Origin: Tolypothrix sp. NIES-4075
GTDB taxonomy: Bacteria; Cyanobacteriota; Cyanobacteriia; Cyanobacteriales; Nostocaceae
Assembly: GCF_002218085.1 (NCBI RefSeq)
Contig: NZ_BDUC01000002.1
Coordinates: 496,001 to 560,000, forward strand
Reading direction: 5' to 3'
DNA length: 64,000 nucleotides
In this document: positions 42,076-51,994 of the stretch, in pieces
Numbering within the stretch: position 1 is the stretch's first letter
Layout of the letters: each line of letters begins with the position of its first letter
Notes under the pieces: generated by a model
What the model saw: only the letters and a program-made list of their open reading frames with translations
Database searches by the model: none
What the model was told of the DNA's origin: nothing
Program-made: the position numbers and the translations under genes

Positions 42076-42993
42076 GTGTCTAATCAAACTCGTCGATCTC
42101 AACTAAATTTGTCAAGCGATATCGCTCAAGTGCCAAAAGTGCATCGCTCAAATTTTAACTGGCTGCAACCGTTGGCATTACTTGCGCCATCTGGCGTTTG
42201 GTTGTTACTTTTGCTGGTGTTACCAACACTGATAATTTTTGAATTAAGTTTAGTACCGAATATTCGACCGGGGGATTTAGTAAATCCCAGTGGATTCAAT
42301 AATTATATTCGGATATTTGACCCACTTTACCTGCAAGTAATTAGGCGATCGCTTTTTTTGGCGATCGCCACGACAATAATTTGTTTAATTTTCGCTTTAC
42401 CCGTCGCTTATTGGATTGCTCAGATAGCACCGAAGCGCTGGCGAAATTTGCTTTTATTAGGCTTTGTCTTACCTTTGTGGACTTCTTCTTTACTTCGTTC
42501 TTACGCTTGGATTACAATTCTGCGTCCTACTGGTTTGCTTAATAGTTTACTCAACAATTTCGGCTTGCCTACTTTAGATTTATTAAACCAGGATTCCGCA
42601 GTATTAATTGGTATGAGTTATGGGTTATTGCCATACATGGTTTTAATTTTATATGCCTCTTTAGAAAAATTAGACAAGCGCTTGTTAGAAGCCGCAGCAG
42701 ATTTAGGCGCAAATCCAGTGCAAGCTTTTTGGCAAGTGACTGTACCGCAAACTTTGCCAGGAATAGCTGCCGGTTCAATGCTAGTATTCATTACCGGATT
42801 GGGGGATTTTGTTGACCCAGAATTACTCGGTGGTGCTTCGAGTATGACAGCCGCAAGATTGATTTATAATCAGTTTCTCGGCTCTACGCAAAATTGGGGC
42901 TTTGGTTCAGCTTTGAGTATGACAATAATTTTACTTGTTAGTGTTGCGATCGCGCTTTTAATTAAGTTTGGCGACGCTGCACCCAAACAATAA
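42076..42993 (+). CDS. potB: Polyamine ABC transporter permease PotB
   Basis: 305 residues, about 6 membrane helices, starting at GTG 42076. The EAA loop near the C-terminal half, EAAADLGANPVQAFWQVTVP, docks to PotA, and LLLLVLPTLIIFELSL begins helix 1. It matches the PotB/PotH type. No potC partner is visible downstream, where a convergent operon ends, so the second permease is elsewhere or absent. Confidence 0.9.
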   Translation: MSNQTRRSQLNLSSDIAQVPKVHRSNFNWLQPLALLAPSGVWLLLLLVLPTLIIFELSLVPNIRPGDLVNPSGFNNYIRIFDPLYLQVIRRSLFLAIATTIICLIFALPVAYWIAQIAPKRWRNLLLLGFVLPLWTSSLLRSYAWITILRPTGLLNSLLNNFGLPTLDLLNQDSAVLIGMSYGLLPYMVLILYASLEKLDKRLLEAAADLGANPVQAFWQVTVPQTLPGIAAGSMLVFITGLGDFVDPELLGGASSMTAARLIYNQFLGSTQNWGFGSALSMTIILLVSVAIALLIKFGDAAPKQ

Positions 42994-43013
42994 AAATTTA
43001 AAATGAATCGGAA

Positions 43014-43059
43014 AATTATAGCGTTTTTGAATATTACTAAATTGCCAAACGCTATAATT
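43014..43059. terminator. Inverted repeat between pot and pix operons
   Basis: AATTATAGCGTTT (43014-43026) pairs with AAACGCTATAATT (43047-43059), a 13-base perfect stem with a 20-base loop. It sits between convergent operons, and its ends are A/T rich in both directions. Confidence 0.55.
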
Positions 43060-43108
43060 AGAAAAATATATCAATTTTAAGTTAAGCACTTGGCATTTTT
43101 CAATAATA

Positions 43109-46100
43109 TTAATTATGCACAACTAATTCAGTAAAATTATTAGTATTTGTGCTGATTAAACTCTCTACAGTAGATAGAAACTCATTCTCTAAATAAGGCT
43201 TGGTCAAGTAGGCATTTGCGCCTAATGCTTGTGCCAGTTGGCGATGTTTTGTTGCACTGCGAGAAGTAAGAACTACTACAGGTTTTTTTATTAGTTTTGG
43301 GTTTTGACGAATATTACTTAACAACTCAAAACCATTCATTCGCGGCATCTCCAAATCGGAAATTACAACTTGAATTTCTGGATGCTGCTGCAACTGTTCT
43401 AAAGCTTCTACACCGTTTTCGGCTTGTAATACACCGTAGCCAGCTTTTTGCAAGGTTAGAGAGAGAGTTTGACGTAGACTAATTGCGTCATCTACTATTA
43501 AAATGACTTTTGGTGAGTTTTGATTTAGCTCTTGAGATTGACTTGGGTGGTTGGTGTTAGCAGATGGGTTAAGTTGTTCTCTGGATTGAACAGTTAAATT
43601 TGATAGAGGCAAGACTTCTTTTTTTGACAAATGTGCTGTAGGCAGGGTCATGACATCAAGGTTTGCTTGCATTTCACCAGACTTTAACAGCAGAGCAGCA
43701 TCAATTACTAAGATGAGGCTACCATTTGCCAAGCGACTGCAACCATAAACGTATTTAGGGGGAGCGATCGCATTTCCTAAAGGTCTGATCACCAACTCTT
43801 GTTCACCGATTATTTGGTCAACTTCTAAACCGAAAAGTTCTTGATTTTGGCGTAACAAAAGTACAGGATTAGTCTTTACTCTTGTCTCCAGGGTCGTTGG
43901 TTGATTATGTATTGTGTTAGCGCTGACGAACGAATTATTATAGGAGATTAACTCTGAAAGTTGACGCAGGCTGACCATCTGTTCATTGTTGCTTGTGTTC
44001 CAGTGCAAGACTTTTTTCCCTTCAAATTCCTTTATTTGTTCAGCAGAGGGAATGAATATTTTTTCGATACTGTCCAACAGCAAAGCATAAACAGCACTAC
44101 CAGCTTGAACTAACATTAATCGGTCAGTAGTCATAGAAAAAGGAATTTTAAGTGTAAAAGTTGTTCCTTGCTCAGGCAATGATTGAACTGATATTTCGCC
44201 ATTAAGCGCTTGCAACTGAGAGCGTACAATGTCCAATCCCATACCGCGTCCAGATATTTCATTTACCTTCCCAGCGGTGGTAAATCCTGGTGAAAATATC
44301 AGTTCTAATAAAACGGATTTAGTCGAGTTAAAAGTATTGTCTCTAGCTTTATCGTCAGCGGATATTATATCTAATTCAATCGCTTTATTCTGAATTTTTT
44401 CTAAGTTTAAACCTTCACCATCATCACGGACTTCAATAATAGTTTGGCTACCTTGATGATAAGCACAAATCTCAATTACACCATGTTCGGCTTTTTGGCG
44501 ATCGCGTCGAACTTCTACAGGTTCAATCCCGTGGTCAAAAGCATTACGTACCAAGTGCAATAAAGGATCGTATAGCTTTTCCGCGATCGCTTTATCCACC
44601 AGCACTTCAGTGCCAGTGAATTTCAATTTTACAACTTTGCCATACACATTTCCCAGGTTTTGTACCATCTGGGGAAACCGATTGAGGACATTGCCTAAAG
44701 GCAACATTCGCGCCTCCACTAGGTTATCAATAATACCTAGTATCATGCGCTGTTTTTTATCGTGAATTTGTATGGATTGGTTGAGAAGTAAGTCAAGGGA
44801 CTCTGTACTTTCTTGTAATTGCAACGTCTCTTCTAAAGCTAAGTGCAACCCCAGATGAAATTCTGTATATTCATCCATTTCCAGAGAGTCAAAGTCCACA
44901 GATGCAAAATTTTGTCTGTTTTGTAACGCGAATTTTTGCTTTGGTAGTGGCATCTCGCGTAATTGCTCTAAACTTGTTTGATGTGCAACGATTTGCTGGT
45001 ATAATTGCTCAATTTTTTCTTTGAGTTGTTCATCTTGCAAAGTCCGTTGTTGTTGGTAAATCAGCAATTCTCCTGCCAGATAGTTAAGACGTTGCAGTCC
45101 CTCTACATCTACTCGCACAAATGATGCTTGCCGAGAATTTTTATTAGCAAAATGCTGAGATTTTTCTTCTATTTCCGGAGAAATTTCCGTACTAAAATCA
45201 GGAATATCGGAAACCTCCTGCTGACTTACGGCTAATTGCGGAGAAATTTCCGTACTAAAATCAGGAATATCCGAAAACTCCTGCTGACTTAGGGCTAATA
45301 ATTCGGTATTTTCTGAATCATCAATGTTAACTTCTTCCAACTGTGTTGCCACAAATTCATTGCTAAAAGTTGGGTAAATTTCTTCTCCCCATATTGTCTC
45401 TAATAAATCTGTTTGCTTAGGCGATGTAGGTGTATGTATTTCTTTAATTTCTAATAGCTTTTGTAACTTGGGAATATCAATACAATTCTTTTGTTGATTA
45501 GTTATAGGAGGAATTTTTTTATATTGTTTGGTTAATTTATTAATTTTATTTTGCAATTTTGTAATTACTAATATGTTGCTATATAAATCATCATTGCAAT
45601 ATTGAAATTTCGCAACAGCAAGAATAATTGTTAAAATTATACCTTGACGATAAATGCAAATGCTCTGGCTATCTTCTTCATCTTGCACAAAATCAAAAAA
45701 ATCATTTAGCCAATTTTCCACATATGTGACTGGATTTTCTACCTCCGACTTAGGAATAAGCAGAGCTAAACATAGTTCTTTTTCTGGTATTTGAAGCTTG
45801 TGATTAAACCATCCCAAAATGTAGCGGATTACTTTTAAATAAAACTTGGCTACTGTCGGTTGTAAAGGCTTATTTTTAGTGTTGTCTTTTTGCGTTAAAA
45901 ATTTGTATAATTCTTGAATTTCCCTTCTCAGAGGTGTGATAGCAATTGATGTCGCCGGAGAGTTTGTAGCAAATGTAAGGGATGGTTGCTCTGTGGGACT
46001 CAAAGATAAATCATCCGTTGCTGCAACTATTACATCAGTTAGCTGTAAGCGATCGCTTGCCAGTAATGATAATTTTTGCAAAGCTGGTGAAGGTTCTCCA

Positions 46101-46846
46101 CCACGGGTGCGATCGCCTGCAAGCACTGCTTCTTGTGCCTGCTGCAAATCTGCAAGGGCAATTTCTGCAATCTGGTGTACTTGGGTCGGGTTTACTTCTA
46201 ACGCAGTAAGGATTGTTTGGGCAAGTTCTGCCAATCCAGGTAAATTTAAAGATTCTGCTAAACCGAAAAATACCTCAGCTTCAGAGCGCAAAAAATTAAT
46301 GAATTCGGTGTCATCTGGGGTATTTTTGATGGCTTCGGCAATACTTTCTAAGCGTTGTAATACTCCGACTTCAAAGATGGACTGGACAATATCAAATCCT
46401 AATTCCTCGGAAGTGGGAATATGAGTCTGGGCACCAAAAGCATCACCAAGTTTTTCTTGCAACTGTGCAAAAACTGAAGTTGCTCGCTGAAGAAGTTCCT
46501 CATGATTAACAGTATTTTGTGTAACTTCTGCGGTTACTGCTAGACGAAGACATTCATAAGCTTGTAGTAAGAGTGTTTGCAACTCAGTATTAATCACCAC
46601 ATCTGGGCTATACAGAGCTTGAAACACATCTTCTAAAGAATGGGCTATCATCTGAATTACCTCTAGCCCAACGTTAGCAGATCCGCCTTTAAGTGTATGA
46701 GTTGCCCGCATTAAATTATGAACTTTAACAGTGCTATAACCCTCCAAAAAGCTAAACAGCTCTTGCTCAATAGTTTGCAATAATTCCGGGGCTTCTGCTA
46801 AAAAATAAATGTAACCTAGCTTGCGAATTTCAGCTTCTGTAATCAT
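43109..46846 (-). CDS. pixL: CheA-type hybrid kinase of the taxis operon (PixL-like)
   Basis: 1245 residues. Hpt domain with phospho-acceptor H50 in MRATHTLKGGSANVG, a long helical and low-complexity middle (about 140-600), then dimerisation and the CheA kinase core (LVRNAFDHGIEP N-box, VRDDGEGLN, RGMGLDIVRS). CheW-like SH3 domain (about 960-1090) and C-terminal receiver with D1164 in VISDLEMP. This order is that of Synechocystis PixL and TaxAY3-type CheA. A tandem 63-bp duplication (45176-45301) repeats QQEFSDIPDFSTEISP in the linker. Last gene of the minus-strand pix operon. Confidence 0.93.
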   Translation of the reverse strand: MITEAEIRKLGYIYFLAEAPELLQTIEQELFSFLEGYSTVKVHNLMRATHTLKGGSANVGLEVIQMIAHSLEDVFQALYSPDVVINTELQTLLLQAYECLRLAVTAEVTQNTVNHEELLQRATSVFAQLQEKLGDAFGAQTHIPTSEELGFDIVQSIFEVGVLQRLESIAEAIKNTPDDTEFINFLRSEAEVFFGLAESLNLPGLAELAQTILTALEVNPTQVHQIAEIALADLQQAQEAVLAGDRTRGGEPSPALQKLSLLASDRLQLTDVIVAATDDLSLSPTEQPSLTFATNSPATSIAITPLRREIQELYKFLTQKDNTKNKPLQPTVAKFYLKVIRYILGWFNHKLQIPEKELCLALLIPKSEVENPVTYVENWLNDFFDFVQDEEDSQSICIYRQGIILTIILAVAKFQYCNDDLYSNILVITKLQNKINKLTKQYKKIPPITNQQKNCIDIPKLQKLLEIKEIHTPTSPKQTDLLETIWGEEIYPTFSNEFVATQLEEVNIDDSENTELLALSQQEFSDIPDFSTEISPQLAVSQQEVSDIPDFSTEISPEIEEKSQHFANKNSRQASFVRVDVEGLQRLNYLAGELLIYQQQRTLQDEQLKEKIEQLYQQIVAHQTSLEQLREMPLPKQKFALQNRQNFASVDFDSLEMDEYTEFHLGLHLALEETLQLQESTESLDLLLNQSIQIHDKKQRMILGIIDNLVEARMLPLGNVLNRFPQMVQNLGNVYGKVVKLKFTGTEVLVDKAIAEKLYDPLLHLVRNAFDHGIEPVEVRRDRQKAEHGVIEICAYHQGSQTIIEVRDDGEGLNLEKIQNKAIELDIISADDKARDNTFNSTKSVLLELIFSPGFTTAGKVNEISGRGMGLDIVRSQLQALNGEISVQSLPEQGTTFTLKIPFSMTTDRLMLVQAGSAVYALLLDSIEKIFIPSAEQIKEFEGKKVLHWNTSNNEQMVSLRQLSELISYNNSFVSANTIHNQPTTLETRVKTNPVLLLRQNQELFGLEVDQIIGEQELVIRPLGNAIAPPKYVYGCSRLANGSLILVIDAALLLKSGEMQANLDVMTLPTAHLSKKEVLPLSNLTVQSREQLNPSANTNHPSQSQELNQNSPKVILIVDDAISLRQTLSLTLQKAGYGVLQAENGVEALEQLQQHPEIQVVISDLEMPRMNGFELLSNIRQNPKLIKKPVVVLTSRSATKHRQLAQALGANAYLTKPYLENEFLSTVESLISTNTNNFTELVVHN
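45176..45301 (-). repeat. 63-bp tandem duplication in pixL
   Basis: Two adjacent copies (45176-45238, 45239-45301) differing at a few bases, encoding a repeated 21-residue linker segment. Confidence 0.9.
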
Positions 46847-46999
46847 AATTTAATAATTTAGGCTTACTTAATATTATGTTATTATCAGCGAAGTATAGAA
46901 TCTTCCTAAAACTTTATAAATGCTGTGTTTCACTCAATATGAAACAATACTATTTATCTATATTTAGTAGAATTCTATACTCTTAACTCCAACTATTTT

Positions 47000-49900
47000 T
47001 TAATTAACTTTGAACTTACTTGCAGTTGTTAACAGGTCTTGCGCCATCCCTGATAACTCTTGGAAAACAGTAGCAATTTCTTGAGATTCAGCAAAAGTTT
47101 TATTAGCAATTTCTGCTACATCTTTCATTGATGCAGTTACTGTTACAGATTGAGACATCTGTTTTTGAGTTGCTTCAGTAATTCGGTGAATTAGCTGACT
47201 GATTTCGGCAGTTGCAGAAACGATCGCATTCAAATTTTGGCGAGTATCATTGACAAGATTTGTGCCTTCTACCACCTGTTGAATGCCTATTTCCATTGCT
47301 ATTGCAACTTCTCCAGTTTCTGCTTGAATATCCTGAACTAATTTTTCAATTTCGATGGTCGCTGCTGCTGATTGCCGAGACAAGGAACGAACTTCATCAG
47401 CTACGACTGCAAAGCCTTTACCATACTCGCCCGCACGAGTGGCTTCAATGGCAGCATTTAAAGCTAGTACGTTCGTCTGTGTGGCAAAATTGCCGATCAA
47501 ATTCACCACTTTGGATATTTTTTGCGACGATTCGCTAAGACGTTTTATCTTTTTGCTGGTTTGAGCAACGGTTTCACGAATTCCTTGGATTGCTTTTACA
47601 GTCAGATTCATCGCAGCGTCACCAGACTCAACAGTTTGGTTGGTTTGTTGGACTGCTACTTGCACCAACTCAGCATTAGTTACTACAGCCTGAGTAGAGT
47701 CCACCATTTGTTGAATGTCACCTAAGGCTGCGGTAATTTCCTCAGACTGTTGTTGCGCTAAATTGGTCAATCCCGCCAGTGAAGTATCGCTGGTGCTAGA
47801 GGTTTGGGCAACTTGTTGGGCAGCTGCCTGTACTTGGGTAACGATTTGTCGCAGTGCTTGCAGGGTATTATTGTAGGCATCGGCGATCGTGCCTAGTTCG
47901 TCTTCTGTAATTGGCGCACGTACTGTCAAGTCGCCATTCAGGGCAGGTCTAAGCGCTGTTAGAAGTTGAATTGAACGTTGTTGTAGTAATTCCTTGGCTG
48001 CCTTTTCTCGTGTTGCTGCTTCTGCTAATTTTGCTGACTGCGCTTGTAATTGTTGTAAATATTCAGTCTGTTGTAATGCCAGTCCTAACTGGTTGCCAAT
48101 ACGTGCTAATAAAGTGACTTGCGATTCTTCCCAATCACGAGTTCCAGAATTTTGATAAGCTGCCAGCAAGCCCCACAATTGTTCCCCACAGAATACAGGA
48201 ACAATTACGTAAGCTTTGATTTCAAATTGCTCTAAAATCTCAATGTGGCAGGGAGAATGATCTACCTGATAGATGTCATTGACAACAAAGCTTTCACCTT
48301 TGGCATATCGACCTCCTTGGGTTTCCTGTAAGTGGCTATCTTCCCAGACGGTTTTGATATCAGGACCTACCAATTTTACCCAAGTATGACCTACTGACTC
48401 AGCCAAAAATTCACCACTCCAGTCGGGGTTAAAGCGAAAGACGGCTACGCGATCGCATCGCAGTAATTGCCTGACTTCTTGAGTAGTTGTTTTGAAGATT
48501 TCTTCTACATCTAAAGATTGTCGGATGCGGTTACTTATCTTGGTGACAGCTTTCTCTTGTTCTGCTATTTGAGCTAGTTTCTCAGATTTGACTCGCACTA
48601 ATTCCAAATAGTCTATCTGTGATTTAGCTAGGCTAAATTGCAAACTAGTCTGAACCAAAAAGTTCACTTCCCAAGTTTGCCATTCACGGGTGCTGGAATT
48701 TTGATACGCTGCCAGCAAGCCCCACAATTTATCCCCGAAGAATATAGGAACAATTATGTAAGCCTTGGCTTCAAACTGCTCTAAAATCTCAATGTGGCAG
48801 GGAGCAAGTCCTACTTCATAGATGTCATTAACAACAAAGTTTTCACCTCTGACATACCTACCTCCCTTAGTTTCTTGCAAGTATGTATCGTCCAAAACAG
48901 TTTTAATATCAAGACCTACCAGTTTTGTCCAACCAGTACCCACAGACTCAGCCACAAATTCACCACCCCAGTCAGGGTTAAAGCGATAAACAGCGACGCG
49001 ATCGCATTGCAGTGATTGACGTACTTCTTGAGTAGTTGTTTTGAAGACGCTTTCTACATCTAAAGATTGTCGGATGCGGTTGACTATTTTAGTGAAAACT
49101 TTCTCTTGTTCAACTATTTGAGCTAGTTGCTCAGATTTCGTCTGCACTTGTTCCAGATATTCCCCTTGTGAGATAGCCACACCAAATTGCAGCCCAATTT
49201 GAGTCACAAAGCTTTCTTCCCAAGGTTGCCAATCACGAGGTCCAGAATTTTGATAAGTTGCCAGCAAACCCCATAATTTTTCTCCAGAAAATATTGGCGC
49301 AATGATGTAAGCCTTCATTTCAAACTGCTCTAAAATGTCAATGTGACATTGAGCGTGACCCATTTGATAAATGTCGTTAACCACAAAAGTTTCACCCTTG
49401 GCATAACGTCCTCCTTGGGTGTCTTGCAAGTGGCTATCTTCCCAGACCATTTTAAAATCAGGACCGACCATTTTTACCCAACCATTACCCACTGACTCTG
49501 CCATAAATTCGCCACTCCAGTCAGGATTAAAGCGATAAACACCTACGCGATCGCATCGCAGTAATTGGCGGATTTCTTGAGTAGTTGTTTGAAAAATCTT
49601 ATCGACAGTTGATACACGGAGAATCTTATCGATAACTTTGGCTACTGATTTTTTTGCCTGTGTCTGCTGTTGCAGTTCTCTTTGGAATTCAAAACTCTGC
49701 AATCTGTAGGTTAGTTCTGTAGTAATTTGAGACAGTAGGCTAATTTCCACTTCCTGCCACTGCCGCGCTGAAAAACAATTGTTTATTGCCAGTAAACCCC
49801 ATACTTTACCTTCTACTACAATCGGTAAACTTAAACTGGCTTTGATTTGAAATTTATCTAGCAGTTGCTTTTGATATGGGGTGAGTTGTATTTGATTTAT

Positions 49901-50332
49901 ATCGTCAATAGCTACAGGGTCTAAATAATCTTGACTAGTATATAAACCAAAAATAATTCCCGGAAGGTTTTCACCTAAAGCTGGTGTCCAAGCTAGTGTT
50001 CTTGATTCTGCTAAAACAGTACCAGAGTCGGTAGAAGTAAAGTGATAAATCAGAGCGCGATCGCAAGCGGTTTTCTCTCTGACTTGTGTTAGAGTTACTT
50101 TCAGTAGCATCTCCATATTCGGCGCTTGGCGCATTTGATTTGAGATGTCTTTGATCTGTTGCCGCCAAATCTTAAATTGCTGAGAAATCGAATTTAATTC
50201 AGATATTTCATTAGGAGAAATATTTTCAATATTATTATTAGCAAGCACATTCTGGGTTTCTAACGTTTTCCCTTCAATAAACAAATGTCCATTTTCTTGA
50301 CCATTTTGATATAAATTTGTCATGGTATGCAC
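47000..50332 (-). CDS. pixJ: Photoreceptor methyl-accepting protein with three bilin-binding GAF domains (PixJ-like)
   Basis: 1110 residues, no obvious membrane helix. GAF1 (about 65-210) has no bilin cysteine. GAF2, 3 and 4 each have the cyanobacteriochrome Cys-His pair: C329-H330, C512-H513, C695-H696, within CHIDILEQF/CHIEILEQF. The conserved GGRYAKGE/GGRYVRGE loop and an Asp motif sit nearby: GAF2 VWEDSHLQ, GAF4 VWEDSHLQ. GAF3 instead has VLDDTYLQ. Short HAMP-like region (about 785-835), then a methyl-accepting signalling domain (EATRAGEYGKGFAVVADEVR hairpin). This is the AnPixJ/TaxD1 architecture for phototaxis. Gene symbol follows that family. Confidence 0.95.
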   Translation of the reverse strand: MHTMTNLYQNGQENGHLFIEGKTLETQNVLANNNIENISPNEISELNSISQQFKIWRQQIKDISNQMRQAPNMEMLLKVTLTQVREKTACDRALIYHFTSTDSGTVLAESRTLAWTPALGENLPGIIFGLYTSQDYLDPVAIDDINQIQLTPYQKQLLDKFQIKASLSLPIVVEGKVWGLLAINNCFSARQWQEVEISLLSQITTELTYRLQSFEFQRELQQQTQAKKSVAKVIDKILRVSTVDKIFQTTTQEIRQLLRCDRVGVYRFNPDWSGEFMAESVGNGWVKMVGPDFKMVWEDSHLQDTQGGRYAKGETFVVNDIYQMGHAQCHIDILEQFEMKAYIIAPIFSGEKLWGLLATYQNSGPRDWQPWEESFVTQIGLQFGVAISQGEYLEQVQTKSEQLAQIVEQEKVFTKIVNRIRQSLDVESVFKTTTQEVRQSLQCDRVAVYRFNPDWGGEFVAESVGTGWTKLVGLDIKTVLDDTYLQETKGGRYVRGENFVVNDIYEVGLAPCHIEILEQFEAKAYIIVPIFFGDKLWGLLAAYQNSSTREWQTWEVNFLVQTSLQFSLAKSQIDYLELVRVKSEKLAQIAEQEKAVTKISNRIRQSLDVEEIFKTTTQEVRQLLRCDRVAVFRFNPDWSGEFLAESVGHTWVKLVGPDIKTVWEDSHLQETQGGRYAKGESFVVNDIYQVDHSPCHIEILEQFEIKAYVIVPVFCGEQLWGLLAAYQNSGTRDWEESQVTLLARIGNQLGLALQQTEYLQQLQAQSAKLAEAATREKAAKELLQQRSIQLLTALRPALNGDLTVRAPITEDELGTIADAYNNTLQALRQIVTQVQAAAQQVAQTSSTSDTSLAGLTNLAQQQSEEITAALGDIQQMVDSTQAVVTNAELVQVAVQQTNQTVESGDAAMNLTVKAIQGIRETVAQTSKKIKRLSESSQKISKVVNLIGNFATQTNVLALNAAIEATRAGEYGKGFAVVADEVRSLSRQSAAATIEIEKLVQDIQAETGEVAIAMEIGIQQVVEGTNLVNDTRQNLNAIVSATAEISQLIHRITEATQKQMSQSVTVTASMKDVAEIANKTFAESQEIATVFQELSGMAQDLLTTASKFKVN

Positions 50333-50415
50333 CTAAAATTTTGTTATGAGTAATATTTATGCTGAATATTTGGAAAAATTTCTGACCTTTTATTTATTAA
50401 TCGGTCAACAAATTT

Positions 50416-50889
50416 TCAATTATTAGTTTTCCAGATATGAGAGTGGATAATTGCTGGGGCATCCAAATTTAACATCATTTTTTCCGAAGTATCAATAAAG
50501 TATCCCTGTAAAAAAGGTGACATTTCTGGAGAAAATAATTCAGCAAATGGAGGTTTCATTTGCTGTGTATCCAGCCACGCAATATCCATAAGCTGCCGCA
50601 CCAATAGACCCAAATATTTCCCCTCACTTTCCAACACAATTGCCATCATTTTTGATAATAAATTTGTCTGTTGTAAAAGTGTCTTATAACCTAACATTTC
50701 CTCTAAATTAACTAACCAAAGCATCTCACCACGCCAATTATAGATACCTAAGACACAACTTGGCATTTGAGGAACACAACATATTTCTGCCAATGGCACT
50801 TGTACAACTTCTGTAATTTGCTGCAACGAAATAACTGCTGTATCCCTTGCTCCTAAATTAAAACTTAAAAAGTTTTGCATAGCCTCCAA
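50416..50889 (-). CDS. pixI: CheW-like coupling protein (PixI-like)
   Basis: 157 residues with CheW SH3-like pattern: LSFNLGARDTAVISLQQITEV, GIYNWRGEMLWLVNLEEML, GLLVRQLMDIA. It links the PixJ receptor to the PixL kinase. About 80 bases upstream of pixJ, same strand. Confidence 0.88.
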   Translation of the reverse strand: MEAMQNFLSFNLGARDTAVISLQQITEVVQVPLAEICCVPQMPSCVLGIYNWRGEMLWLVNLEEMLGYKTLLQQTNLLSKMMAIVLESEGKYLGLLVRQLMDIAWLDTQQMKPPFAELFSPEMSPFLQGYFIDTSEKMMLNLDAPAIIHSHIWKTNN

Positions 50890-50978
50890 AGTATTTTTCC
50901 TTTATATTTAGTTGTTTTTTCTCACCACTTTTTCAATTATTAGCTACTCTTTAAGTATTCAAAAGTAAATATAATTAT

Positions 50979-51341
50979 TTATTTTTTGAAATTGTTCAGT
51001 ACTACTACTAATTCTTCTTTATTAATCGGTTTTGATAGATAAGCATCAGCACCTAACATATTGCCCCAGAATTTATCAACATCACTATTTTTGGTTGAGC
51101 AAAAAACAACTGGTATTTTGCTAGTGTTAGGATTATTTTTCAGTTCTCGACAAACTTCATAGCCGCTTTTGCCTGGTAGAATTACATCGAGAAATATCAA
51201 ATCGGGCTTGGTTTTATCTATTTTTTCCTGAGCCTCTTCACTATTTGTAGCACTCATTACAGAATAGCCTGCTTGTTGCAAATAAAGACTGAGGATTTCC
51301 ATATCAGTCAAGCCATCCTCAACCACTAAAACAGTGTTCAT
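50979..51341 (-). CDS. pixH: CheY-like response regulator (PixH-like)
   Basis: 120-residue stand-alone receiver domain. Acidic pocket E8/D9 (VLVVEDG), phospho-acceptor D52 in LIFLDVILPG, S79/T80 region in FCSTKNS, K104-type lysine in YLSKPINKEE. Receives phosphate from PixL. A stand-alone receiver in this position is the motor-output regulator. Lies 90 bases before pixI. About 650 bases separate it from the PatA-like gene upstream, so it may have its own promoter. Confidence 0.9.
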   Translation of the reverse strand: MNTVLVVEDGLTDMEILSLYLQQAGYSVMSATNSEEAQEKIDKTKPDLIFLDVILPGKSGYEVCRELKNNPNTSKIPVVFCSTKNSDVDKFWGNMLGADAYLSKPINKEELVVVLNNFKK

Positions 51342-51994
51342 AGTAATTACCTATTAAATTGACATAACAATAGATATAACAATTGAATTGTGTCGTCAAA
51401 TTAGACAAGTGCAAAGTTTTATTCTTCTCCAATTTTGATTTATTATTTCTATATGAACCTCAGAAAAATTACGCAAGTATCATATTTTTGATCTTGCACC
51501 CGCAATCTAAATCTATTTCAATATAGGAATCCGGTTTGATTTATGAAAAAATTTAAGTATTGTAGGGTGCGTTAGACGTTTCGTCTAACGCACCAAACCC
51601 TTGAAAATGGTGCCGTACTTTCCTCGCTAACACAACGGCAATATTCGGGGAGGACGGCAGTTTTGCGGGAAGAAAATCTACACCGCAAACTGCCTCGAAA
51701 ATCCACAGCCCAATAAGCCAGACCCTACGTATCTTTTCACGCAATCAAATAGTAATCCTATACTTACCTAGTAACTATAACTGAGTTTTGTCAGAAACTA
51801 AGGCAAGATAAATAGTATTATGCACTCTTAAATAAAGAGGGACATTCATCAAAAAACTGTTTCGATTCTCCTAGTTTATGTTGTATTTCAAAGAAATAAA
51901 TTTCAGTTTCTTATTTTTTAATTAGCCAAAATGGTTGTATGTTGAAGATGCTTAAAGTATCAAAAGAAAAATTACTAAAGATTGATCGTTATCA
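51342..51994. other. Intergenic region with hairpin repeat, pixG-pixH gap
   Basis: Contains the perfect hairpin GGTGCGTTAGACG (51566-51578) / CGTCTAACGCACC (51582-51594). GTAGGGT (51563-51569) and ACCCTAC (51722-51728) are inverted, so 51563-51728 could be a small MITE-like element. A 63-residue minus frame spans it but has no support. Otherwise AT-rich; probably promoter region for pixH. Confidence 0.55.

Noticed and set aside
51553..51744. 63-codon minus frame
   Set aside because: Starts and ends in palindromic repeat DNA with no motif; more likely part of a short repeat element.
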